Assembly: GCA_026413945.1 (NCBI GenBank)
Contig: JAOAJX010000003.1
Coordinates: 98,417 to 162,416 of the forward strand
Length of the DNA: 64,000 nt
Origin: Candidatus Iainarchaeum sp.
GTDB lineage: Archaea > Iainarchaeota > Iainarchaeia > Iainarchaeales > DTGL01
Reading direction: 5' to 3'
Position 1 is the first letter of the stretch. Each line of letters opens with the position of its first letter. Below, piece after piece: positions 42,994 to 50,452 of the stretch. The notes beneath the pieces are model-generated. The model had not been told where the DNA came from, made no database searches, and saw nothing but the letters and a program-made list of their open reading frames with translations. Both the position numbers and the translations under genes were made by a program.

Positions 42994-44550
42994 ATGAAAG
43001 AAATCTTGCTTGGTTGTGAAGCAGTGGCTCTCGGGGCTCTGCATGCTGGCATTTCAGCAGCATTCTCTTATCCAGGCACACCAAGCACTGAAATAATGGA
43101 ATATTTTCTGCAAAAGAAGGAAAAATATTCCATAAATGCAGAATGGTGCTCAAATGAGAAAACAGCTTACGAAGCAGCACTTGGAGTGTCTTTGGCTGGA
43201 AAAAGAGCGATTGTTTCAATGAAGCACGTTGGTCTTAATGTTGCAATGGATCCATTTGTGAATTCGGCAATATCCGGTATCAAAGGCGGTCTCGTAATTG
43301 CAGTTGCCGATGATCCAGGTATGCACTCATCTCAGAACGAACAAGATTCAAGATATTTGGCTGATTTTGCAAAAATTTTTGTTTTTGAGCCTGCAGATGC
43401 ACAAGAAGCATACAATATGACTTTTGAAGCCTTTGAGCTCTCGGAAAGGTTTGGCTTGCCGGTGATGATACGCCTTGTTACACGAGTTTCCCATACAAGG
43501 GAAGCAATTGAAACAAGATCTTTGAAGACGCAGAATAAAATTGACAAAACAATGCCTTGTAAAGAATGGGTACTTTTGCCAACCAATGCACGCAATCAAT
43601 TCAAGAAGCTGTTAGAAAAGCAGAAAGACTTGCTTATAGAATCAGAGAAAAGCGTTTTCAATAAAACATCAAAGAAAAAAAATTCTTGCTGTGCAATCTG
43701 CTCAGGCATTGCTTTTAATTATTTTATGGAAGTTACCAATGGAAGCATTCCTTACTTTAAGCTATCTACCTATCCCATGCCAATAAAAAAAATAAAAAAT
43801 TTTTCAAAGGATTTCAAAAAAATTTATGTTTTTGAAGAAGGTTATCCCTTTGTCGAGGAAAAACTATGTTCTATGCTCCCAGCGAGAAAAATTTTGGGCA
43901 AAATTTCTGGGGCCGTACAAAGAACTGGCGAGCTTAATTGCGAGATAGTTAAAAGTGCACTTGGCAAAAAAATAATTCAAAATTTAAAAGCCTCAATTGA
44001 GTTGCCTCCAAGGCCACCACAGCCATGCGCAGGTTGTCCACATGTCGACCTTTACAAAGCGCTTAATGAAGCGAAAGGCTCTTCTGAAATAATGGTTTTT
44101 GGTGATATTGGCTGCTATACTTTAGGCGCATCTGAGCCTCTTAGGGCAATCGGGAGTTGCATTTGCATGGGCGCTTCTGTCAACAATGCCAGAGGTGCGT
44201 CGATAGCTGGTGCGGCGCCTTCAGTAGCAATAATAGGCGATTCAACTTTTGCGCATAGTGGAATTCCTGCATTGGTGGAGGCGGCTAAACACAACAACAA
44301 TATGGTTTTGATCATACTAGATAATGGCACTGTTGCAATGACCGGCGCACAAGAAACAATGCTATCTGGTAATTCTCTGCTTCAAATAATTCTGGGTGCC
44401 GGAGTTCCGAAAGAGCGTGTAAAATTCATAGAACCATTGCCACAGAACCACGAACTAAATGTATCCATCATAAAAGAAGCTTTAAGCTGCAAAGGATTGA
44501 CCGTCATTATCTCAAAAAGAGCATGCATTCAACTTTTGAAGAGGCGATGA
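42994..44550 (+). CDS. iorA: Indolepyruvate ferredoxin oxidoreductase, alpha subunit, without ferredoxin domain
   Basis: 518 residues from ATG 42994, preceded by GGTGTTTAAA. Oxidatively decarboxylates aryl-pyruvates to arylacetyl-CoA with TPP and ferredoxin. Typical features are FSYPGTPSTEIMEYF, the TPP-domain GDIGCYTLGASEPL, GASVNNARGAS and ILDNGTVAMTGAQE. Known archaeal IorA proteins are about 620-650 residues and end in an 8-Cys ferredoxin domain; this one ends right after KGLTVIISKRACI. Clusters must be supplied elsewhere, e.g. the ferredoxin at 8849. Overlap-free operon with the aminotransferase and iorB. Confidence 0.9.
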   Translation: MKEILLGCEAVALGALHAGISAAFSYPGTPSTEIMEYFLQKKEKYSINAEWCSNEKTAYEAALGVSLAGKRAIVSMKHVGLNVAMDPFVNSAISGIKGGLVIAVADDPGMHSSQNEQDSRYLADFAKIFVFEPADAQEAYNMTFEAFELSERFGLPVMIRLVTRVSHTREAIETRSLKTQNKIDKTMPCKEWVLLPTNARNQFKKLLEKQKDLLIESEKSVFNKTSKKKNSCCAICSGIAFNYFMEVTNGSIPYFKLSTYPMPIKKIKNFSKDFKKIYVFEEGYPFVEEKLCSMLPARKILGKISGAVQRTGELNCEIVKSALGKKIIQNLKASIELPPRPPQPCAGCPHVDLYKALNEAKGSSEIMVFGDIGCYTLGASEPLRAIGSCICMGASVNNARGASIAGAAPSVAIIGDSTFAHSGIPALVEAAKHNNNMVLIILDNGTVAMTGAQETMLSGNSLLQIILGAGVPKERVKFIEPLPQNHELNVSIIKEALSCKGLTVIISKRACIQLLKRR

Positions 44551-44551
44551 A

Positions 44552-45109
44552 TTGGAAAAGAACATCATCATTTGTGGGGTTGGTGGACAAGGGATTTTAA
44601 CAATAGCAAGAATAATTGTTTCAGCTGCACAAAAGGAAGGTCTCTCGTTCAAGCAAGCAGAGATACATGGCATGAGTCAGCGTGGAGGCGCCGTTTATGT
44701 ACACCTGCGCATTTCTAAAGGTAAAATTTATTCCCCAATAATTCCTGAAGGTTACGCTGATCTTATCCTTTCAATGGAACCGCTCGAAGCTCTCAGGTAT
44801 TTAAAATATTTGAAGAAGAATGGCAAAATTATATCTTCAATTTGGAAGTTGCCTAATATTTCTTATGACGAAAAAGTCGTTGTTTCAGAATTGAAGCGCC
44901 TTAAGGCAATTTTAGTTGATTTAAAAGGAATAGCGCAAAAGACAGGCAACCCATTGGCTGAAAATATGGCATTGCTTGGCTCTGCAAGCAGTTATCTTGG
45001 TCTAAAAGAGGAAAATCTTAAAGACTGCATACGCGAAACTTTTATATCGAAAGCAACCCTGATGGAATCTAATCTGAAAGCATTTGAGCTTGGCAATAAA
45101 AGTACTTAA
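44552..45109 (+). CDS. iorB: Indolepyruvate ferredoxin oxidoreductase, beta subunit
   Basis: 185 residues from TTG 44552, immediately after the iorA stop and preceded by GAGGCGAT. Pattern NIIICGVGGQGILTIARI near the start, QAEIHGMSQRGGAVYVHLR and GNPLAENMALLGSASSYL, all typical of the pyruvate:ferredoxin oxidoreductase gamma-type domain of IorB. Completes the alpha-beta enzyme that turns aryl-pyruvates into arylacetyl-CoA. Confidence 0.92.
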   Translation: MEKNIIICGVGGQGILTIARIIVSAAQKEGLSFKQAEIHGMSQRGGAVYVHLRISKGKIYSPIIPEGYADLILSMEPLEALRYLKYLKKNGKIISSIWKLPNISYDEKVVVSELKRLKAILVDLKGIAQKTGNPLAENMALLGSASSYLGLKEENLKDCIRETFISKATLMESNLKAFELGNKST

Positions 45110-45110
45110 T

Positions 45111-46409
45111 TTAGATTTTCCTCTTGTCGATAACCCTTTTTGCTTTTCCTTCGCTTCTTGGCAGGGAGTTTGGCGCCAAAAGAGTAACGTCTGCCTTTAT
45201 TTGCAAAACCGACTGAAGCTTGTCAGAGAGTTTTTTTCTGAGCTCAGTTTCAATGCTGTCTCTATTTGCATACGCTTCTTTGCTCATTTCAACTTGAACT
45301 TCCATTGTATCTAGGTTATCCCTTCTATCTACTATTATTTGGTAGTAAGGTTCAAGACCTGCAATCTCAAGAGCAACGGACTCTATCTGCGATGGAAAGA
45401 CATTTACACCGCGAATCTTTAACATATCATCTGAACGTCCACTAATACGCGCTATCCTTGGGTGTGTTCTGCCGCAAGAACATTTTTCTGTGTATAATAC
45501 TGATAAGTCTCTTGTCCTATATCTTAATACAGGAAAGCCCTCTTTTGTAACTGTTGTAAAGACAAGCTCGCCTTTTTCTCCAGGTGCAACTGGTTCTAGA
45601 GTTTCTGGGTCGATAACTTCTACTATATAGTGGTCGTCATAAACATGCAACCCAGATTTCTCTTCACATTCCGCAGCAACACCAGGCCCTATTATTTCTG
45701 TAAGGCCATACATATCAAAAGCATTCAAGTGCAGTCTTTCTTGAATTTCTAAACGCATCTTTTCGCTCCATGGCTCTGCGCCAAAAAAGCCAACCCTAAG
45801 CTTAAGCTTTGAAAAGTCAACACCCAAACGGTTCATTTCATCCGCAATGTAAAGCGCATAGCTTGGCGTGCAGCAAAGCACAGTGGTGCCAAAATCTTGC
45901 ATTAGCATTATTTGTCTCTCAGTGTTACCTGTTGCGGTTGGCACTACGGTAGCTCCAATCTTTATAGCGCCGTAATGAAATCCTAAACCACCAGTAAAGA
46001 GGCCATAGCCATAAGCGTTTTGAACAATATCTTTTGCTGTAACTCCGGCAGAAGTGTATGCCCTTGCCATTGTTTCGCTCCAAACATTCTCAAGGTCATT
46101 TTTTGTGTAGCCTACAACTATGGGTTTGCCAGTTGTTCCTGAAGAAGCATGTATTTCAACAATATCTTTCATCGGCACGGCAAACATTCCGAATGGATAA
46201 GTGTCCCTCAAATCAGTTTTTACAGTGAATGGAATCTTTGTTATATCCCTTAGTGTTTTTATATCTGCTGGCTTAAAGCCAGCTTCTTTAAAGCGCTTCT
46301 TGTAAAAATCTAACTTTGCGCATCTTGCAACCACGCTTTTAAGCCTTTTCAGCTGAAGCTTCTCGCGCTCTTTAACTTTCATTGTTTCCATTTTTTTATT
46401 CCAATACAA
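45111..46409 (-). CDS. paaK: Phenylacetate-CoA ligase (arylacetate-CoA ligase family)
   Basis: 432 residues from TTG 46409 (MYWNKK), because GGGGGTG stands 5 nt upstream; the longer ATG frame adds an unlikely MSLLGGVV. Adenylate-forming enzyme: SSGTTGKPIVVGYTKNDL (P-loop) near residue 90, AEPWSEKMR, DMYGLTEIIGPG near 235, FTTVTKEGFPVLRYRTRDLS and the C-terminal ARISGRSDDMLKIRGVNVFPSQIE. It converges on iorB with a 1-nt gap. In peptide-fermenting archaea such ligases act with IOR, interconverting arylacetate and its CoA ester. Confidence 0.92.
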   Translation of the reverse strand: MYWNKKMETMKVKEREKLQLKRLKSVVARCAKLDFYKKRFKEAGFKPADIKTLRDITKIPFTVKTDLRDTYPFGMFAVPMKDIVEIHASSGTTGKPIVVGYTKNDLENVWSETMARAYTSAGVTAKDIVQNAYGYGLFTGGLGFHYGAIKIGATVVPTATGNTERQIMLMQDFGTTVLCCTPSYALYIADEMNRLGVDFSKLKLRVGFFGAEPWSEKMRLEIQERLHLNAFDMYGLTEIIGPGVAAECEEKSGLHVYDDHYIVEVIDPETLEPVAPGEKGELVFTTVTKEGFPVLRYRTRDLSVLYTEKCSCGRTHPRIARISGRSDDMLKIRGVNVFPSQIESVALEIAGLEPYYQIIVDRRDNLDTMEVQVEMSKEAYANRDSIETELRKKLSDKLQSVLQIKADVTLLAPNSLPRSEGKAKRVIDKRKI

Positions 46410-46464
46410 CACAACACCCCCGAGTAAGGACATTCTTTAAAATTTTTAAAATCATAAAGCTTTA

Positions 46465-46881
46465 CTAACCTATGACCTGAACGATAATCTCCCTTTTTCT
46501 CGGTTCCCTGTCAAAATCCAGCAACACTATTTGCTGCCATGTTCCCAAAAGCAGCTTCTTTTTATGAAATGGCACAGAGAGCGATGGGCCCAAGATTGTT
46601 GCGAGAATGTGTGATGCCCCATTCCTGTCATTCCATGTTTTGTGATGCTCCCAATCCTTTTCAAGTGGTGCGATTTTTTTGAGAACTTCTGGCAGATCTT
46701 TCAAAAGGCCAGGTTCAAATTCCATTGTAGAAATGCTTGCTGTTGAACCAGGAACAAAAACTGCTGCAATACCATTTTCAATCTTTGATTCTGCAACGGC
46801 ATTTTCAATCTCTTTGGTTATATCCATTATGCAAATGTCACCTTTAGTCTCTACAAAAAATCTTGCGGTGTGTGAAGCCAT
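46465..46881 (-). CDS. YjbQ/UPF0047 family protein
   Basis: 138 residues matching this small jelly-roll family: FVPGSTASISTMEFEPGLLKDL, WEHHKTWNDRNGASHILATILGPSLSVPF and LGTWQQIVLLDFD. The conserved His residues (EHHKTW..., GASHIL) form the metal/phosphate pocket. Some members have thiamine-phosphate synthase activity; the true function is not settled. Monocistronic, or with the next minus-strand gene upstream (49 nt). Confidence 0.9.
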   Translation of the reverse strand: MASHTARFFVETKGDICIMDITKEIENAVAESKIENGIAAVFVPGSTASISTMEFEPGLLKDLPEVLKKIAPLEKDWEHHKTWNDRNGASHILATILGPSLSVPFHKKKLLLGTWQQIVLLDFDREPRKREIIVQVIG

Positions 46882-46930
46882 TTTAACCAGCCTTATGCTT
46901 ATGCAGAAACTTACTAAATCTGATAAGCCA

Positions 46931-47188
46931 CTATTTTTCTATTATCCTGTAAACTTCGCAGCCTTCGTGCGCTGGTTGGTCAAGTTTTAGGCCTATTTCC
47001 TGCCCTTTTTTAGCCAAATCAATGTTCTTGTGCTCAATCTGCATGCTCTGCACAATTTGCTCAAATTCAATTCCTTTGCCCTTAACCTTTATTTTATCCC
47101 CTTTTTTTAGAGGTCCAACAAGCTTTATCACTGCTACATTTATTTTGCCAAAGATATGCGTTATTTTACCAACAAGCTCTTCAGGCAA
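46931..47188 (-). CDS. Stand-alone EF-Tu/EF-1A domain 2-like protein
   Basis: 85 residues in one beta barrel: ELVGKITHIFGKINVAVIKLVGPLKKGDKIKVKGKGIEFEQIVQSMQIEHKNID...GQEIGLKLDQPAHEGCEVYRI. It matches archaeal 'translation elongation factor-like' small proteins. There is no GTPase domain. The motif KGQEIGLKL with QPAHEG is typical. Second such protein in the window (see 9476); a ribosome-associated role is inferred. Confidence 0.78.
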   Translation of the reverse strand: MPEELVGKITHIFGKINVAVIKLVGPLKKGDKIKVKGKGIEFEQIVQSMQIEHKNIDLAKKGQEIGLKLDQPAHEGCEVYRIIEK

Positions 47189-47279
47189 ATGCCCACCCCC
47201 ATACTATTACAGAGGATAATCCTTTAAAGCATTAAAGAGCCTTGCTTTACAAGGCCTTGCGCTTCCAAATTGCTTTTAT

Positions 47280-47534
47280 TCAGCTTCCCTTTGCTTTCTG
47301 TGCTACTCTGCCAATCCAGATTGTTACAACCACGGCAATTATAGTAACAATAATGGGATAGGCCCATTTTCCTACGGACTGCAGAAAGTAAAGTTCACCA
47401 TTTGGTTTAAATAATCCGCTTATTGTATCGTTCCAAGCAAGCGCCGCAATTAGCCCAAAAGCAGCCGTCATCAAAGCAGATATCTTTTCAATTACTTCTG
47501 CTTTTGTTTTATTGATCTCTTCTTTTGCTGCCAA
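47280..47534 (-). CDS. DUF5654-like small membrane protein
   Basis: 84 residues. Amphipathic helix, then FGLIAALAWNDTISGLF (family signature), and a C-terminal helix YPIIVTIIAVVVTIWIGRVAQK. The AALAWND element is characteristic of DUF5654. Role unknown. Preceded by GGGTGGTTAAT-like sequence on the minus strand. Confidence 0.72.
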   Translation of the reverse strand: MAAKEEINKTKAEVIEKISALMTAAFGLIAALAWNDTISGLFKPNGELYFLQSVGKWAYPIIVTIIAVVVTIWIGRVAQKAKGS

Positions 47535-47600
47535 TTAACCACCCCATTATAACTTTTGAAACGGAAATATTAAAAGTATATTTTTGGCCTAATTTTATTG

Positions 47601-48479
47601 CTATATCAGAAGCTTCCTAAACCTTATGCTTGCAGTCAACCTTGCAAACTTTAATGCAATAACCCAGCAAATGCCAAGAAATATTATTGCTAAAGCATGC
47701 AAAGGAGTTTTATTTTCAATAAATACAAGGCCTCTTGGTGAACTCAACTCAAGCCTTCCACCATGTTTCCAAAGCCCTGTAGCAACTTTGAAGTCAAATA
47801 AAGGGCTTACAATAAAACCAAACTTTATATGTAAAAATTTTCTTGTAAGTTCATTAGGGTGTTTTTTGTAGAGCAGAACGTCATTGCCGTGCAGCTTTAA
47901 TCTTTTGTAACCATATCTTAAAAGGCCAATCAATCCCTTTGGCTTTTCTTCCTTGTGATCATGCAAAAAATTTGCCTTTACAAGTTTGAATTCGTAGCCA
48001 AGCTCCATTATTTTGAAGCTTAGGTCAGTATCTTCTCTGTGGAACCTATACTCCTCATCATATCCTCCAACTTTAAGCACCAAATCCTTGCGGAAAGCAG
48101 TGCTTGTTCCACCATAATAACCATAGCTTGAGACAATGCCGATTTTTTCATCTGTAAATCCGCTAACAAGATCTGTAAGCCAGCTTTTGTTTGGTATGCA
48201 ATCATCATCCATTACTACAACAATCTCATATTTTGCTGCTTTAATGCCAGCATTTCTTGCTCTGCAAACGCCTTGGTTTTTATCGAAATTTATTATAGTG
48301 ATTTTATTATTGCCAAGGAACTCATTTTTTAGCATTTCTTTTGTTTCATCTTTGCTGCCATCATTTACAACTATTATTTCATATTTTGCTGGATAGTACA
48401 AATCTAGCATTGCTCGAAGGGTTTTTCTTAAAGTGTGCGCCCTATTATGTGTTGCTACTATTATGCTTGCATTTAGCAT
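47601..48479 (-). CDS. Glycosyltransferase family 2 (N-glycan operon)
   Basis: 292 residues from ATG 48479, 4 nt after the previous stop; starts at 48515 or 48506 overlap that gene. GT-A landmarks: ASIIVATHNRAHTLRKTLRAML, VNDGSKDETKEML, VVMDDDCIPNKSW near residue 90 (DxD) and FHREDTDLSFKIMELGY. C-terminal hydrophobic helix (LAIIFLGICWVIALKF) anchors it. Last gene of the AglB operon, so it probably adds a sugar to the lipid-linked glycan. Confidence 0.88.
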   Translation of the reverse strand: MLNASIIVATHNRAHTLRKTLRAMLDLYYPAKYEIIVVNDGSKDETKEMLKNEFLGNNKITIINFDKNQGVCRARNAGIKAAKYEIVVVMDDDCIPNKSWLTDLVSGFTDEKIGIVSSYGYYGGTSTAFRKDLVLKVGGYDEEYRFHREDTDLSFKIMELGYEFKLVKANFLHDHKEEKPKGLIGLLRYGYKRLKLHGNDVLLYKKHPNELTRKFLHIKFGFIVSPLFDFKVATGLWKHGGRLELSSPRGLVFIENKTPLHALAIIFLGICWVIALKFARLTASIRFRKLLI

Positions 48480-48483
48480 CTTT

Positions 48484-48981
48484 TCATCGGTTTTTTTTCT
48501 TTTCATCACACTCATCTAAGAATTTTTTTATTCTTGCAATTAGTCTTTGTCTGCTGCTTTGCATTTTAGAGCATGTTTTTTTTGCATTCAACAATGCTTC
48601 GCATAGGTTTTCCATATCGCAAACTACTTTTGCTTTGTTCATCCTCTCAAGAGCGTTCGCAATATCAAGTTGGTGATCATCAGTGTGCTCATCATATTTT
48701 TTAAGTCTCGGCACAATTATAAGTGGCTTTTTGTTTGCCAATGCACTTATTATTGAGCCTGCGCCAGAATGCGAAACAACAACATCAGCTTTCTTTATCT
48801 CTTCTTCATACTGCTCTGGACTCAGAAATTTTTTGAATTTGCAATGTTTAGGCACGTATGTAGAATTTCCAGTTTGTACAAAAAACTCTATGTTTTTTTG
48901 GCTTTCAGCGATTTCATCAACTGCTCTTATAAGCCTGTTGAATGGTTTCTCATGTGTCCCAACTGCAACAAAAACCCTCAT
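48484..48981 (-). CDS. Alg13-like GT28 C-terminal domain glycosyltransferase subunit
   Basis: 165 residues: MRVFVAVGTHEKPFNRLIRAVDEI, FVQTGNS, and the donor-binding ADVVVSHSGAGSIISALANKKPLIIVPRLKKYDEHTDDHQLDIANAL typical of Alg13 and EpsF/PssE. This half binds UDP-GlcNAc; the membrane-bound acceptor half is the Alg14-like gene that overlaps its start (TAATG). In yeast the pair adds the second GlcNAc to dolichol-PP-GlcNAc. Confidence 0.9.
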   Translation of the reverse strand: MRVFVAVGTHEKPFNRLIRAVDEIAESQKNIEFFVQTGNSTYVPKHCKFKKFLSPEQYEEEIKKADVVVSHSGAGSIISALANKKPLIIVPRLKKYDEHTDDHQLDIANALERMNKAKVVCDMENLCEALLNAKKTCSKMQSSRQRLIARIKKFLDECDEKKKNR

Positions 48982-49427
48982 TAGAAGACACTCCCCGCAT
49001 ATTCGGCTTTTGGAAATGCGCCCTTATTTTCGGGCCACTGCACAAAGAATAGATCCGCAAACTTATACATTATCTTAGCGCTTAAGCTTGCATCACTAAT
49101 TCTGCAAAATGATTCTATAAAAATCACTTTCTTCAGGAAAAGCTTTGCAAGTATGCATAGTGGCACGGCAGTGTCAGCTCCAGTGCTTATTACAATATCT
49201 GGCTTCTCTTTTGCAAGTATATAAAGTGCTTGAATTGTGTTTACTATGAGCTTAATAGGATTTCTTCTCGGGCAAACCACAAAATAAACCTTTTGTTTTT
49301 TATTGAGTGCAACGGAATTTGTGCGCACATCGGAAACATAAAAATGAGGATATTTCCTCCAAGCTTCTTTTAACTGCAAAAGCTCTGTTAAATGGCCCCC
49401 GCCAGATGCTGCAAGACAAACTTTCAT
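48981..49427 (-). CDS. Alg14-like glycosyltransferase membrane subunit
   Basis: 148 residues. KVCLAASGGGHLTELLQLK at the N-terminus, RTNSVALNKK, VICTGADTAVPLCILAKLF-type segment (ISTGADTAV) and FVQWPENKGAFPKAEYAGSVF at the end, matching Alg14/PssD. Alg14 brings Alg13 to the membrane and binds the lipid-linked acceptor. The ATG overlaps the stop of the Alg7-like gene, and its own stop overlaps the Alg13-like start, so the three subunits are translationally coupled. Confidence 0.88.
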   Translation of the reverse strand: MKVCLAASGGGHLTELLQLKEAWRKYPHFYVSDVRTNSVALNKKQKVYFVVCPRRNPIKLIVNTIQALYILAKEKPDIVISTGADTAVPLCILAKLFLKKVIFIESFCRISDASLSAKIMYKFADLFFVQWPENKGAFPKAEYAGSVF

Positions 49428-50452
49428 TTAATCATCCCTAAAAACATAATTCCTAAAGCACAAATTATTGATTGCATTCCAAGTATTGTTAAAACAACCT
49501 GCTTTTCATTTAATCTACCAAGACCCATTACAATGTGTGTGAGTGAGCAAGCCTTTTTTGGTGCCTTTAATGTCCCGTCTTTTTGAGGCAACCCGAATGA
49601 TTCACCTTTAAAACCACTTCTTGCCTTCAGTATAAGTTCAACAAAGTATAATGACATTAAAAAGACGCCAAGCTTTTCCATGTCTCCTATTATTGCCATA
49701 GCAGCTATGGTTGCACCTCCTGTTAGGGTAAGAGTATCCCCTCCAAATACCCTGGCTGGATACCAATTAAAAAACATAAAAGCCAGTAAAGAGCCAGCCA
49801 TTGCAATGCCCAAAACAAAGGCCTCTGTCTGACCAGAAAAAAAGCTCGAAAAACTCAATGTTGAAATTATTAGAAAAAGCATTCCGGCTTCTAGACCATT
49901 AAGCCCAGCCAACATATTTGCTGCATTACTTGCGCCGGTTACACCGATGGGCACAAGAACAAGTGAATAAAAAAGGCCAAATGAGATGCCACCAATAAAA
50001 GGGATTATGAGCTGAGAAGGCAGAGGCCCAATCAATGGCAGTACCATCGGTGCGTTATTTATTTCTATTGCCATTAGTGGCAGAGCAGCAAACAATGGCA
50101 ATAAAGCATGCTGCCACTGTTTTAGGCCTTTCTTCCAGCCAAGCAGATCATCTATAAGTCCAAGGAAAGATATCATCAAAATGGTTGCAAAAGCAGCAAG
50201 AAGTTTTATAAGGTCCATTGCCAAGATACCTAAATAAGTTCTTAAAAATATTGCCGACATAAGTGCGGCAGAAAAACCAATAACAACAAAAAGGCCTCCA
50301 AGCTCGGGAATTTTTGGTTTTCTCGCTTTGTTCATATCAATGCCAACCAAGCCCCTTATTTCAAGCCTTGGTATAAGCTTTTTTGCAACTAAGGAGGTCG
50401 CTAAAAAAGAAATAGCAAAAACTATTGCACCGGCCAGAAGCATAATAATCAT
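49424..50452 (-). CDS. Polyprenyl-phosphate GlcNAc-1-phosphate transferase (Alg7/AglH-like)
   Basis: 342 residues with about ten membrane helices. Signatures: KARKPKIPELGGLFVVIGF near residue 43, LGLIDDLLGWKKG (Asp pair) near 95, NAANMLAGLNGLEAG near 178, and NWYPARVFGGDTLTLTGGA with the cytosolic Asp near 235. These mark the GPT/WecA/MraY superfamily. It should load the first sugar-phosphate on dolichyl/polyprenyl phosphate for N-glycan assembly. Start overlaps the AglB stop by 4 nt. Confidence 0.92.
   Translation of the reverse strand: MIIMLLAGAIVFAISFLATSLVAKKLIPRLEIRGLVGIDMNKARKPKIPELGGLFVVIGFSAALMSAIFLRTYLGILAMDLIKLLAAFATILMISFLGLIDDLLGWKKGLKQWQHALLPLFAALPLMAIEINNAPMVLPLIGPLPSQLIIPFIGGISFGLFYSLVLVPIGVTGASNAANMLAGLNGLEAGMLFLIISTLSFSSFFSGQTEAFVLGIAMAGSLLAFMFFNWYPARVFGGDTLTLTGGATIAAMAIIGDMEKLGVFLMSLYFVELILKARSGFKGESFGLPQKDGTLKAPKKACSLTHIVMGLGRLNEKQVVLTILGMQSIICALGIMFLGMIK

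Noticed and set aside
47239..47255. Short inverted repeat GCCTTG/CAAGGC
   Set aside because: Only 6 bp with no run of T; too weak to call a terminator.
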